64,000 bases of DNA from Aquariibacter albus (GTDB taxonomy: Bacteria; Pseudomonadota; Gammaproteobacteria; Burkholderiales; Burkholderiaceae_C): positions 310,001 to 374,000 of the forward strand of contig NZ_JACIVI010000001.1 in the NCBI RefSeq assembly GCF_014145335.1. The letters are read 5' to 3'. A model generated the notes under the pieces. It made no database searches. It was given only the letters and a program-made list of their open reading frames with translations, and was not told the origin of the DNA. The position numbers and the translations under genes are program-made. Each line of letters begins with the position of its first letter. The stretch's first letter is position 1. Below, piece by piece: positions 25,349-34,398 of the stretch.

Positions 25349-26260
25349 ATGCGAGTAGCACTGCTGACGCCGACCTACCGCGCCGACCTGCAGCGCTTCG
25401 GCCTGCTGCGCGAGGCGCTCGAGGCCTTCGGCTGCGATTTGCCGCACCTAGCGGTAGTGCAAACCGAGGACCTGCCGCTGTTCCGCAACGCGCTGGGCGC
25501 CACCCGGGTCGAGTGGATCGCCTCGGCCGAGGTGCTGCCCGCCGAGGTCGAGGCCACGCGACGGCGCCTGTCGGGCTGGCCCGACGGATACCGTAAGCTG
25601 CGCCGCAGCCTGGCCAAGCGCTTCGGCTGGTTTCCGGACGCGGCGAGCGATGGATGGCACGTGCAGCAGATCGTCAAGCTCGCCGTGCCGGCGATCGGGC
25701 CGTACACGGCCTACGTGGCGCTCGACTCCGACGTGCTGCCCACCGTGCCGCTGCGCGCCGAGCACTACCTGCACGACGACCGGGCCGCGTTGATGATCGA
25801 GCACCAGCCCACCTTCGCGCACTGGGCCGATGCCGCCGCGCGCATGTTGGCGCTGCCGGCCGAGACGGTGCGCCCGTTGAACTTCGTGGCCTGGCCGTTC
25901 GTGTTCCATCGCGACACCGCGCGCGGTCTGCACGCCCACCTGGCCCAGGTGCATGGCGGGCGCCCTTGGTGGCGCAGCCTGCTGGGCCAGCGGCCCGGCG
26001 AGCTGTCGGAGTTCACGCTCTACGGTGCCTACGCGCAGTTCATCGAGCGGGGCCGCCACCATTTCGAGAGTTTGGCGAACACCGCGACCCGCTTCGTGAT
26101 CACGCAGCAGCAGCGTGACCAGGCCGCCGCGCTGGTCGAAGCCGCGTTTGCCGATCCGGCCGCGCGCTTCGTGCTGCTGCAGGCCAGCCGCCGCTGGCCC
26201 GTCGAACCGCTGGTGCCGCTGATCCGGCAACGGCTGCAGCAGGCCGCGGCCCGGCTCTAG
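25349..26260 (+). CDS. Glycosyltransferase-like protein, DUF6492-type
   Basis: A 303-residue protein beginning MRVALLTPTYRADLQRFGLL. It contains SDGWHVQQIVKLAVPAIGP, the DSD motif in YVALDSDVLPT and LSEFTLYGAYAQFIE, a layout I associate with DUF6492 sugar-transferase-like proteins. The start at 25349 has GGAGAG 7 bases upstream; an alternative ATG at 25322 would overlap the previous stop. Its role is probably in surface glycan assembly given the cluster; donor and acceptor are unknown. Its stop codon overlaps, tail to tail, the stop of the next, minus-strand gene. Confidence 0.7.
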   Translation: MRVALLTPTYRADLQRFGLLREALEAFGCDLPHLAVVQTEDLPLFRNALGATRVEWIASAEVLPAEVEATRRRLSGWPDGYRKLRRSLAKRFGWFPDAASDGWHVQQIVKLAVPAIGPYTAYVALDSDVLPTVPLRAEHYLHDDRAALMIEHQPTFAHWADAAARMLALPAETVRPLNFVAWPFVFHRDTARGLHAHLAQVHGGRPWWRSLLGQRPGELSEFTLYGAYAQFIERGRHHFESLANTATRFVITQQQRDQAAALVEAAFADPAARFVLLQASRRWPVEPLVPLIRQRLQQAAARL

Positions 26261-27246
26261 CGGCGGCGTGGCCGCAGCAGGCGGCCCAGCGTGTCATAGG
26301 TGGCGTTGATGCGCCAGGCCCCAGGCACCTGCCGCGCCGTCCGCCACAGCGCCAGCAGGCGGGACGCCCGGGGGCGCGAGTGGTCGTCCTGCAGCGCACG
26401 CAGCGTCTTGCGCCACTGCAGCGCCGCGAGGGCGGCGCGGGCGTCCGCGTGCAGGGTCTGCAGGGCCGGGTCGTCGAGCAGGCGCGTCAGCAGCGCCTGG
26501 TGCTCGTCACTGAAGCGCTCGGCGTCGGCGAGCGACTTGGAGGCGCCATGCAGCCGGAACCACGCCAGCCTGCGATCGCTGTACTGCACGCGCGGGAAAC
26601 GCTGCGTGTAGCGGATCAGCAGGTCGAGGTCGAAGCGGTAGTGCAGCGTCGCATCGATGCCGGTCTCGCGCAGCGCCGCGGTGCGGTACCAGATGCCTGG
26701 CTGGTGCCAACGCGTGCGCGACTCGATCGGCAGGCGCACCAGGTCGCGTGCCGTCAGCGCGCGGCTGGTGCGCAGGCGGTCGAGACGGTGCTCGCTGAAG
26801 TTCTGCGTGCAGCCGCCCAGCAGGTCGGCATCGCGCACGCGGGCCACCTCCCACAGCGCGCCGGGGGCCAGCAGGTCGTCGGAGTTGATCCAGTTGAACC
26901 ACTCGCCGTCGGCGCGGGCCAGGCCCTTGAGGAGGGCATCGACCTGGCCACGGTCGCGCTCCGACACCCAGCTGGTCAGCCACGGCGCGTAGTGCCGCAG
27001 GATGTCGACCGAACCGTCGGTGCTGCCGCCGTCGATCACGTGGTAGTCGAGCGCCGGATAACCCTGCTCCAGTACCGAGCGGATGGTGGATTCGAGGAAG
27101 GCGGCCTGGTTGTAGGAGGGTGTGACGACGGTGATGCGCGGCGGGTCCGCGGGGCGAGCGGCGGCCGACGGGATCGCGACGCCGGGCCAGTGGGGCGGCA
27201 GCCGCGCGGGGGTCAGTCGAGCGGGCAGCTCCGGACGGGAAGTCAT
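26257..27246 (-). CDS. Family 2 glycosyltransferase
   Basis: A 329-residue GT2 enzyme: ITVVTPSYNQAAFLESTIRS, VIDGGSTDGSVDIL, and NWINSDDLLAPGAL with the DxD-like metal site. WHQPGIWYRTAALRETG and YRFDLDLLIRYTQRF resemble WcaA-type enzymes that extend repeating units. It is the last gene of the minus-strand glycan series and lies 11 bases after the preceding glycosyltransferase. Sugar specificity cannot be read from the sequence. Confidence 0.88.
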   Translation of the reverse strand: MTSRPELPARLTPARLPPHWPGVAIPSAAARPADPPRITVVTPSYNQAAFLESTIRSVLEQGYPALDYHVIDGGSTDGSVDILRHYAPWLTSWVSERDRGQVDALLKGLARADGEWFNWINSDDLLAPGALWEVARVRDADLLGGCTQNFSEHRLDRLRTSRALTARDLVRLPIESRTRWHQPGIWYRTAALRETGIDATLHYRFDLDLLIRYTQRFPRVQYSDRRLAWFRLHGASKSLADAERFSDEHQALLTRLLDDPALQTLHADARAALAALQWRKTLRALQDDHSRPRASRLLALWRTARQVPGAWRINATYDTLGRLLRPRRR

Positions 27247-27257
27247 GGTCTCTCAGC

Positions 27258-28481
27258 CTAGGCCCGGCGGCTCTGCTGCCGCCGCGCGAATTCGATGGAT
27301 TCCAGAAGAGTCGACCCGCACAGGCGTCGGCGCTTCTGTCCGCTCTCGACAAGGTGCTGCGCCGAGGGGCAGACGTGCGGCGTCGCGAGGGCGGCGCGCA
27401 TGCGATCGGCCAGCGTCGCCGCGTCGCCGGCCGGGAAGTAGCTGACCCGTTCCTCGGCAATCTCGAGGTTGACCGGGATGTCGGAGAGGATCGAACGCAC
27501 GCCGAGGGCCACGGCGTCGTACACCGCACCGCCGCCGGGTCCGCCTTCGAAGCGCGTTGGCTGGATCACCGCCACCGCGTCCTTGAGCAGCGCGATCTGG
27601 TCGTCCTTGGGGATCAGCCCGAGTATCTGCACCCGCTCGCTGATGCCCAGCGATGCGAGTGACTGCAGCAGGCCCGGGAAGTACGCGGGATCCCGGTGAT
27701 CTTCCGTCGAACCGGTGCAGACGAGCGTCAGTCCAGGGTGGTCCTTCGCCACCTCGGCGTAGGCACGGAACGCGGTCAGGTGATCCTTGTGCTTCCAGAA
27801 TTGGCTGCTGATGATGAAGTAGGCGCCGGCGATGCCATACCGGGATCGCATCGCGCCCGAATCGAGCGCGAACCAGTGGGCTGCGGGCGCGGCCCCGAAC
27901 GGCAGGGGGAACACCCGCGCGGCATGTCCAGGACAGAAGCGCTCGATGTCCGCGGCGACGTCTCTCGCGTTGACGATGACGCTCGATGCGCGTGACAGCG
28001 TGGACCGGAAGCGTCGGTCGCGCGAGGCCGATTCGTCCGGCGTGAAGTACTGCGGAAGATGGCGGTGCTGGAAGTCGTAGATGTAGCCGACCCAGGGGAC
28101 TCGCACCACCGGCTTGAGCGCCGAATCGGCCGGCAGCAGGGCCTGCAGGCCGAGCCGTTCCGAGGCTCGTGCGATGGCGGCGTGCCCGGCCTCGATGCGG
28201 TGCACATGCACATCGATGCCGTGGCCGGAGAAGATCCGTTCCATGGGCTCACCGGCGGGCGATGCCGGTGCGGGCAGCGGGTGACCCAGCCATTGGCGGC
28301 TGCTTCGCCACAGGGCACCGGCCCAGCCGCGTTCGTGGAAGCGGCGCCGTGGCTCGGGCAGCAGCGCGTGCAACTCCATCGGCTCCCCGGTGGCCGCCAG
28401 ACTGGCCGTGATCAGCCTGAGTAAGTCCTGGCCGCCCGTCCACCGAACGAAGCCATGACCGAGCAGACCCAGCTTCAGCAT
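27258..28481 (-). CDS. Family 4-like glycosyltransferase
   Basis: A 407-residue GT-B enzyme. The C-terminal donor domain shows YFIISSQFWKHKDHLTAFRA, LTLVCTGSTEDHRDP, RVQILGLIPKDDQIALLKDA, and the EGGPGGGAVYDAVALGV segment that corresponds to the EGFGLPxLEA region. The N-terminal acceptor half has LGLLGHGFVRWTGGQDLLRL. It is probably cytoplasmic and transfers a sugar from an NDP donor onto a lipid-linked glycan. It is located between the acetyltransferase gene and a GT2 gene on the same strand. Confidence 0.85.
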   Translation of the reverse strand: MLKLGLLGHGFVRWTGGQDLLRLITASLAATGEPMELHALLPEPRRRFHERGWAGALWRSSRQWLGHPLPAPASPAGEPMERIFSGHGIDVHVHRIEAGHAAIARASERLGLQALLPADSALKPVVRVPWVGYIYDFQHRHLPQYFTPDESASRDRRFRSTLSRASSVIVNARDVAADIERFCPGHAARVFPLPFGAAPAAHWFALDSGAMRSRYGIAGAYFIISSQFWKHKDHLTAFRAYAEVAKDHPGLTLVCTGSTEDHRDPAYFPGLLQSLASLGISERVQILGLIPKDDQIALLKDAVAVIQPTRFEGGPGGGAVYDAVALGVRSILSDIPVNLEIAEERVSYFPAGDAATLADRMRAALATPHVCPSAQHLVESGQKRRRLCGSTLLESIEFARRQQSRRA

Positions 28482-28527
28482 GGGTCACGCAGCCGTCGCG
28501 CGGCGGCCGCTTCAGCGGCGAACGGAC

Positions 28528-29175
28528 TCATCGCAGTCGCCGGGCGGGAATGCCGACATAGACGCCGTCCTCCACGTCGATCGACTTGACCAGGACAGAG
28601 CCTGCACCCAGGGTCGTCCTGGATGGCATGCTCAGTTTCTCGAGCACCTGGCATCCCGTGCCAACCAGGCAGCCATCACCCATTCTCACGTTCCCGGAAA
28701 TGTTGCATCCGGGGTTGAACACGTTGCAGGAGCCGATGACCGAGTCGTGACCGACCGTGGTGTTGAGGTTGAAGACATTGAAATCACCGACAACGACATC
28801 GCACGTCACTACGCTGCCGGCATGGAACAGGTTCCCCACACCGCACTTGATGTAATCGAGGCTGACCGTGCTGCGGGGATGGAACAGGTTCGGGAAGCGA
28901 AGGTGGCTCAGTTTCGACAGCCGCGTCGCCAGCGCTTGGCGGATTCGCGGCGAGCCGATGCCGATCACGACGTCCAGGTCGTGCCGGGCATCGAGCAGGA
29001 GCGCGTCGGTCCCGACGACCTTGCCGAACCGCATGGCCATGCTCGCATCGGCCTCGTCTTCTCCAAGGAAGGCGATCTCCGTCCACGAACCGGTGGACTG
29101 CATCACGGCGTGCGCGAGCTGGGCGACCTCTTTTGCGTAGCCCCCCGTGCCGACGATGTACAGACGCGAGCTCAT
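28528..29175 (-). CDS. PglD/PerB-like sugar N-acetyltransferase
   Basis: A 215-residue left-handed beta-helix acyltransferase. The N-terminal Rossmann-like part (RLYIVGTGGYAKEVAQLAHA) is followed by hexapeptide repeats from about 100, with the probable catalytic His143 in NTTVGHDSVIG. The C-terminus (LGAGSVLVKSIDVEDGVYVG) is typical. Family members acetylate the 4-amino group of NDP-sugars such as GDP-perosamine or UDP-bacillosamine precursors. Its ATG overlaps the stop of the aminotransferase gene (ATGA), so the two are likely made together and act in sequence. The frame extends upstream but inside the aminotransferase. Confidence 0.85.
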   Translation of the reverse strand: MSSRLYIVGTGGYAKEVAQLAHAVMQSTGSWTEIAFLGEDEADASMAMRFGKVVGTDALLLDARHDLDVVIGIGSPRIRQALATRLSKLSHLRFPNLFHPRSTVSLDYIKCGVGNLFHAGSVVTCDVVVGDFNVFNLNTTVGHDSVIGSCNVFNPGCNISGNVRMGDGCLVGTGCQVLEKLSMPSRTTLGAGSVLVKSIDVEDGVYVGIPARRLR

Positions 29176-30278
29176 GCCGACCTGGAGCAGAAGCTTGCGA
29201 TCGAGTGGGCGATGTGGTCGATCTGTTCGCCGCTCAGGCCGGGCCAGCTCGGCAGGTTGACGCCGCGCCATGCCAGGTCCTCCGCCACCGGGTGCTTGCG
29301 GTAGCTGCGGGCATACATCGGCATCGTGTGCACTGGATAGAACAGGGGGCGGGTCTCGATGCCCGCTTCGGCCAGGGCCGCACGCAGCGGTTCACGCGCT
29401 TCGGCGCGCTCGGCCAGGATCGACACCATCCAGTAGCTGTGCTGCGTGTCGGGCGCCTCGGCGTGGAGCTCGATCGGCAGGCCGGCGAGGCGACGCGCGT
29501 ACTGCTGGGCCAGATCTCGCTTGCGCGCGATGATCTCGTCGGCCCGCTCGAGTTGCGCGAGGCCGATGGCCGCAGCGATGTTCGTCATGCGGTAGTTGTA
29601 GCCGACCACGTCGTGCCAGTACTCGCGGTGCGCGGCCAGACCCTGGCCCTTGAAGTGGCGCGCGCGTTCGTTCAGGGTCTTGTCATTGGTGACGACCATG
29701 CCGCCTTCGCCGGTCGTGATGGTCTTGTTTCCGAAGAAGCTGAACGTGGCGATGTCGCCGAAGGTCCCGGCATGCCGGCCCGCGTACGTCGATCCGAAGG
29801 CCTCCGCGCAGTCTTCCACGAGGAACAGGCGGTGTTCGCGCGCGATCGCGGCCAGCGCGGCCATGTCGCAGGTCTGACCGTAGAGATGGACCGCGAGGAT
29901 CGCGCGTGTGCGCGGCGTGATGTGGCGCCGCACGTCCTCCGGGTCCATCTGCCAGCTGCTGCGCAGCGAATCCACGAAGACGGGCGTGGCGCCGGTGTAC
30001 GAGATGGCATTGACGGGCGCGATGTAGGTGAGCGTGGGAACGATGACCTCGTCGCCCGGTCCGATGCCCAGCGCCAGCAGCGCCAGATGCAGGGCGACCG
30101 TGCCGTTGCAGACGGAGGCGGCGTGCTCGACCCCGATGTACGCCGCGAACGCGGACTCGAACTCTCCGACGAAGCGGCCGCGCGAGGAGATCCACGACGA
30201 GTCGATGCACTCGTTGACATAGGCTTTGACGTTCCCGCTGAGATCTGGGCGGTAGACGGGAATCCGGTGCTGGTTCAT
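29172..30278 (-). CDS. DegT/PerA-like PLP sugar aminotransferase
   Basis: A 368-residue PLP enzyme of the DegT/DnrJ/EryC1 family. The start at 30278 gives MNQHRIPVYRPDLSG; the longer upstream frame is unrelated. IPVYRPDLSG, YVNECIDSSWISSRGRFVGE and the PLP lysine at 185 in FSFFGNKTITTGEGG resemble GDP-perosamine synthases as I remember them, so a 4-amino-4,6-dideoxysugar product is likely. Other 4-keto sugar substrates are possible. No 4,6-dehydratase gene (gmd or pglF type) is present in the window. It is coupled to the acetyltransferase. Confidence 0.85.
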   Translation of the reverse strand: MNQHRIPVYRPDLSGNVKAYVNECIDSSWISSRGRFVGEFESAFAAYIGVEHAASVCNGTVALHLALLALGIGPGDEVIVPTLTYIAPVNAISYTGATPVFVDSLRSSWQMDPEDVRRHITPRTRAILAVHLYGQTCDMAALAAIAREHRLFLVEDCAEAFGSTYAGRHAGTFGDIATFSFFGNKTITTGEGGMVVTNDKTLNERARHFKGQGLAAHREYWHDVVGYNYRMTNIAAAIGLAQLERADEIIARKRDLAQQYARRLAGLPIELHAEAPDTQHSYWMVSILAERAEAREPLRAALAEAGIETRPLFYPVHTMPMYARSYRKHPVAEDLAWRGVNLPSWPGLSGEQIDHIAHSIASFCSRSA

Positions 30279-30330
30279 CGGGAAACTCCGAGTGGCGGAT
30301 GGCGTGGCGCCTGGATGGCAGGATTGTCGA

Positions 30331-31452
30331 TCACCCGGGCGCAGCCCCGACACAGGCGCGGTACACGGCCAGGTTGCCGTCCACCATCGCATCCACCGAA
30401 AACTCGTCGAGCACCAGCTGCCGCCCGGCCGCGCCGTAGCGCGCGCGCAGCGCGGGGTCGCCGAGCAGGTTCGTCAGGTGCTGCGCCAGCGCTGCGGCAT
30501 CGCCGGGTTCGATCAACTCGCCGTTCAGTCCCGGCCGCACGATCTCGGGGATGCCCCCGGCACGGCCGGCGACGATGGGCAGGCCGCAGGCGGCGGCCTG
30601 CAGCAGGGCCACGCCCAGACCCTCCATCTCGGCCGGGTGGACCATCAGGTCGCAGGCCGGCAGCAGGCGCGGCAGGTCGTCGCGGAAACCGGGGAAGAGC
30701 ACCGGCCCGCCGTCGGGCAGGGCGCCGTGCAGGCCGGCCGCGCGGGCCTCGGCGACGATGGCTTCGTGCAGCGGCCCGCGGCCCAGCAGCAGCACCCGGG
30801 CGCGCGGGTGGCGGGCCAGCACGCCGGGCAGGGCGGCCAGCAGGGTGCGGTGGCCCTTGCGAGCGATGAACTGCGCGGCCATCACCAGCAGCAGGGTGTC
30901 GGGCGCCAGGCCCAGTTCGGCGCGGACCGCGGCACGGTCCGGGTGGTCGGCGGCGATCGGCGCATAGGCGGTGGTGTCCACCGCGCTGGGCACGCAGACC
31001 AGCTTGGCCTCGGGCACGCCCTCGGCGCGCAGCACGCGGCGGATGCCTTCGGAGATGGTGACGATGCGGTCGTGCAGGCGGTACTTGAGCGCGACCCAGG
31101 CGCGCGGCTCGGGGTTGTCGACGCGCCGGCTCAGCACCACCGGCACGCCTTCCAGCCGCGCGGCGAGGGCGCCCAGCACATCGCTGCCGCGCCGGCTGTG
31201 CAGGTGGACGAGATCCGGCCGCTCGGCACGGATCAGCCGGCGCAGGCGGCCGACCAGGCCCAGGTCCAGGTCGCCGCCCATGGCCAGTTCGTGCACCGTG
31301 GCATGCGCCGCGGCGGCAGGGGCGATGGCGCTGCCGGGCGGGCAGGCCAGCACGCTGTCGACCCCCGCCGCGCGCAGGCCGCGCAGCAGGAAGACGACCT
31401 GCAGCGCGCCGCCATAGAGGTGGCGGCCGGCTTCGATGTGGAGCACTTTCAT
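30331..31452 (-). CDS. Family 4 glycosyltransferase
   Basis: A 373-residue GT4 enzyme. The acceptor half begins MKVLHIEAGRHLYGGALQVV. The donor half shows LVMAAQFIARKGHRTLLAAL, VLFPGFRDDLPRLLPACDLM, and the nucleotide-sugar motif EMEGLGVALLQAAACGLPIV. The ATG at 31452 overlaps the stop of the upstream gene (ATGA), which decides the start. It is paralogous in layout to its upstream neighbour and probably acts in the next step of the same oligosaccharide. Confidence 0.9.
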   Translation of the reverse strand: MKVLHIEAGRHLYGGALQVVFLLRGLRAAGVDSVLACPPGSAIAPAAAAHATVHELAMGGDLDLGLVGRLRRLIRAERPDLVHLHSRRGSDVLGALAARLEGVPVVLSRRVDNPEPRAWVALKYRLHDRIVTISEGIRRVLRAEGVPEAKLVCVPSAVDTTAYAPIAADHPDRAAVRAELGLAPDTLLLVMAAQFIARKGHRTLLAALPGVLARHPRARVLLLGRGPLHEAIVAEARAAGLHGALPDGGPVLFPGFRDDLPRLLPACDLMVHPAEMEGLGVALLQAAACGLPIVAGRAGGIPEIVRPGLNGELIEPGDAAALAQHLTNLLGDPALRARYGAAGRQLVLDEFSVDAMVDGNLAVYRACVGAAPG

Positions 31453-32492
31453 GCGCGTGCCGCCAGCGCTTGCGCGTAGACCGCTTCCGTGCCGTCGATC
31501 ATGTGATCGAGCGTGAAACGTTCCTCGTAGCGCTGACGTCCTGCCCGACCCCATCGTTCGCCAACGGCTCGGTTTGCGACCAACTCGCAGATGGCAGAGG
31601 CGAGAGCATCTGCGTTCTCCGGCGGGACCAAGCGTCCCTGCACACCGTCCTCGATGACTTCGGGGATGCCGCCCACGGCGGTCGCGATCACCGGGAGGCC
31701 GGCCGCCGCGGCCTCGATCACCGACAGTGAGATGGCTTCGCGTCGGGATGCGCAGAGGTAGGCGTCGGCCACGCCGAGCAGCCGCCCCACGTCTGGACGG
31801 TACCCGAGGAAATGTACTCGCTCACCGGCCTGGGCCAGTTGTTCTTGCCCGTAACCCGACCGATGGTCCCCCACCAGGACCAAATGGACCGGGTGTGGGC
31901 ATCGCTTCAGGGCTTCGATCATCAAATCCTGGCCCTTGGCATGCACGAAACGGCCTGCGCTGAGTAGGACAAAGGCGTCTGAAGGAAGACCGAGTTCGGT
32001 CCGCAGCGCGTCCCGGGGACCGGGCGGCGTGAAACTCTGGCCGTTGTGCACGGTGATGACCCGGGAAGGGTCGTGCCCTTGCCTGAGGAGGTTTTGGCGT
32101 ACCGCGTCCGAAACCGCAATCAGGCGCTTGGCCCGGCGCATGTGCTTGTGGACATTCGTTGCATGAACGGTGCTGACGGCGACAGCCGGCAAACCCCGGA
32201 CGGCCCAGCCTGCATATTGGGACGCGCGCACCAGATGGGCGTGCACGATGTCAGCTTGCCACTGGCGAATCAGACGGCGCAGCTTGAATAGCGCGGCCAG
32301 GTCATACAGCCCGGCCATCCTCAGAATTTCGACCTGCAACCCTGCCGCTTCGCATTGACCAGCCAGCCAGCTGCCGCCCGGCACGGCACAGCAAACCGCG
32401 TGACCGCGCTGCTTTAGTGCAATTCCCAGCGCCAGCATGTGGCTTTCGGCCCCACCATAGCTTGGACTGTGTAGCAGTTGAAGGATACGCAT
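31449..32492 (-). CDS. Family 4 glycosyltransferase
   Basis: A 347-residue GT4 enzyme: MRILQLLHSPSYGGAESHML, LLSAGRFVHAKGQDLMIEAL, VHFLGYRPDVGRLLGVADAY, then SRREAISLSVIEAAAAGLPV containing the donor-binding glutamates, and VGGIPEVIEDGVQGRLVPPE. Its 3' end overlaps the next glycosyltransferase by 4 bases and its start lies 6 bases after the deacetylase stop. It is a cytoplasmic enzyme of LPS or capsule synthesis; the sugar is unknown. Confidence 0.9.
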   Translation of the reverse strand: MRILQLLHSPSYGGAESHMLALGIALKQRGHAVCCAVPGGSWLAGQCEAAGLQVEILRMAGLYDLAALFKLRRLIRQWQADIVHAHLVRASQYAGWAVRGLPAVAVSTVHATNVHKHMRRAKRLIAVSDAVRQNLLRQGHDPSRVITVHNGQSFTPPGPRDALRTELGLPSDAFVLLSAGRFVHAKGQDLMIEALKRCPHPVHLVLVGDHRSGYGQEQLAQAGERVHFLGYRPDVGRLLGVADAYLCASRREAISLSVIEAAAAGLPVIATAVGGIPEVIEDGVQGRLVPPENADALASAICELVANRAVGERWGRAGRQRYEERFTLDHMIDGTEAVYAQALAARA

Positions 32493-32498
32493 GAGGGC

Positions 32499-33281
32499 TT
32501 ATTCAGCCGCCGCCTCGGCCTTTACGATGGCGCCACGTCCTTTACGCGCGTGCTTGAACAAGATCTTCCAGGCAAAGCCGAACAGGTTGTCACCGTGGGA
32601 AATGGCCTTTCGGGGCAGCTCGTGCACATTCGTTGCGAGATTGGCGGCACCCCGGATGCAGGTCAGGCCGCTGTGGTACCCGGCGGTCTGTACGCATGCG
32701 CGTGCCGATTCCGTGTAGTCCCCGTAGGGATAGCAGAAATGGCGGATGTCATGGCCCAGCATGTCTTCCAGTTCGTGCTTACTGTTGAGGATCTCGCCGC
32801 GCATCTGGGTGTCAGACAAAGTTGAAAGGCGGCGGTGATTCTGGGTGTGGGATCCGAAGTCCACGCCTTCCGCGTCGAGCCTGCGCAGGGTCGCACGGTC
32901 CATCAAGTTGGCGGCGGGAAGGTCAGAGCCTAGCCAGCGCGCCGGGCCGCCGACCTGTCGGCTCACGAGGAAGACCGAGGCCGGATAGCCCATCGATTTC
33001 AGAATCGGCCAGGCATGGTCCGCGAAATCCTGGTACCCGTCGTCAAAGGTCAGGACGACGCGCGGCCGGTCGAACTGGCCTGCAGCGACGTGGACCAGCG
33101 CCTGGTCGAGGCTGACCACGTCGATCCCTGCCCAACGCAGGAAATGCATTTGTCGGGCGAAGCGCCCGACATCACAGAACAGCGCTCGATGAGCGGCCGG
33201 TCGGGGGAAAACGCCGACGCGGTGGTACATCAGGATGGAGAGCGCAGATCGGGCGCTGGGCGCGGCTAGGTCACGGGTCAT
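32499..33281 (-). CDS. Polysaccharide deacetylase (NodB-fold)
   Basis: A 260-residue carbohydrate esterase 4 family protein. The motifs are complete: TFDDGY at 78-83 (metal ligand Asp81), SHTQNH at 144-149 (ligands His145 and His149), and CYPYGDY near 183-189. No signal peptide is seen, so it may act on the cytoplasmic face, for example removing an acetyl group from a lipid-linked hexosamine. Its ATG overlaps the stop of the heptosyltransferase-like gene by 4 bases. The target sugar is inferred only from context. Confidence 0.88.
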   Translation of the reverse strand: MTRDLAAPSARSALSILMYHRVGVFPRPAAHRALFCDVGRFARQMHFLRWAGIDVVSLDQALVHVAAGQFDRPRVVLTFDDGYQDFADHAWPILKSMGYPASVFLVSRQVGGPARWLGSDLPAANLMDRATLRRLDAEGVDFGSHTQNHRRLSTLSDTQMRGEILNSKHELEDMLGHDIRHFCYPYGDYTESARACVQTAGYHSGLTCIRGAANLATNVHELPRKAISHGDNLFGFAWKILFKHARKGRGAIVKAEAAAE

Positions 33282-34378
33282 AGGGACAACTCGGTTCCGG
33301 GTTGGGCGGCGGCCAGGACCGTTTCGGCCGCGCGCCAGACCTGCGCCAGGTCTAGGTCACGCATGCAGTCGAAACGACCCCCGCAACTGGGGCGGCGCCG
33401 ACATGGCGAGCATGCCCGTCCGCTGTGCAGCACGACGGTCGTCGGGCTGCCGGCATCCAGGTACGGGCGGGTTGAGCCAAACAGCGCGACGGTGGGGATG
33501 TGCAGCGCCGTTCCCGCATGCGTCAGGCCGGTGTCCACCCCGATGAGCAGCTTAGCCTGACTGATCACGGCGAGGCTGGCATCCAAAGGCAGGTGGCCGG
33601 CTAACTGGAGGGTACCAGTGGCCTGGGCCACCAGCTGTTCCGATGCTGCACGATCCGCCGGCCCGCCCAGCACGACTGGCAGCATGCCACGGGCCCGTAC
33701 GAGCCGTGCGAGTTCGACCCACCGGTCCTCGAACCAGTGCTTCTGCGGACGGGTGGTCCAGGGGCAAAACACCACCCGTGGCAGGGCAGGGTCGGCTCCC
33801 GCAAGGCGGGCGGCGGAGGCCAGCGCGCGATCCGCAGCCAAGGTTGCGGCTTCGCTGGGCACGAGATCCGGGCGGAACGTGTCTGCCGGGGCCCCGAGGT
33901 ATTCGGCCAGCGCCCGGTACTCCGCCCCGAAGCGTCGCCTGGCGTCCGCTTCGGGCGGCACCAGCCGTTCGGTGGCCAGGTGGTGGCTGCCCTCCCAGCC
34001 GATCAGGCTTATCCGGCGTGGCGCCCCGCTCAGCCATCCCCACACGGCGCTCTTTAGCAGGCCCTGGGTGTCGAGCACAAGGTCGAAGCGGCCGTCCTTC
34101 AGTTGACGCCGAAGCTGAAGAAAGCCCTTCAGCCATGCGCCGTAGCGTCGCTCCTGCCACAGGCGGCGCCATTCGCCGCGCGGCCATACGATCACATGGT
34201 CCAGCCGCGGATGCCCGCTCAGCAGGGGCAGGGCGGCCGGCTCCACCAGCCAACTGATCTCAGCCCGGGGGTGGATCGCCCGTAGAGCGGGCAGCAAGCC
34301 CGAAGCCATGATGACGTCGCCCAAGGCGGACAGGCGGATCACCAGGATCCGGGCGGGTACGGCGGCGGTGCAGGGCAT
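33278..34378 (-). CDS. Family 9 glycosyltransferase (heptosyltransferase-like)
   Basis: A 366-residue GT9 enzyme related to WaaC/WaaF, which add heptose to the lipid A-Kdo core. Key regions: [20 protein letters not shown] at the N-terminus, [20 protein letters not shown], and the donor motif [37 protein letters not shown] carries a Cys cluster often seen at the C-terminal end of family members. It lies between msbA and the deacetylase on the same strand, consistent with LPS core assembly. Confidence 0.9.
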   Translation of the reverse strand: MPCTAAVPARILVIRLSALGDVIMASGLLPALRAIHPRAEISWLVEPAALPLLSGHPRLDHVIVWPRGEWRRLWQERRYGAWLKGFLQLRRQLKDGRFDLVLDTQGLLKSAVWGWLSGAPRRISLIGWEGSHHLATERLVPPEADARRRFGAEYRALAEYLGAPADTFRPDLVPSEAATLAADRALASAARLAGADPALPRVVFCPWTTRPQKHWFEDRWVELARLVRARGMLPVVLGGPADRAASEQLVAQATGTLQLAGHLPLDASLAVISQAKLLIGVDTGLTHAGTALHIPTVALFGSTRPYLDAGSPTTVVLHSGRACSPCRRRPSCGGRFDCMRDLDLAQVWRAAETVLAAAQPGTELSL

Positions 34379-34398
34379 GGTCGGTGTTGGGGCCCAGG

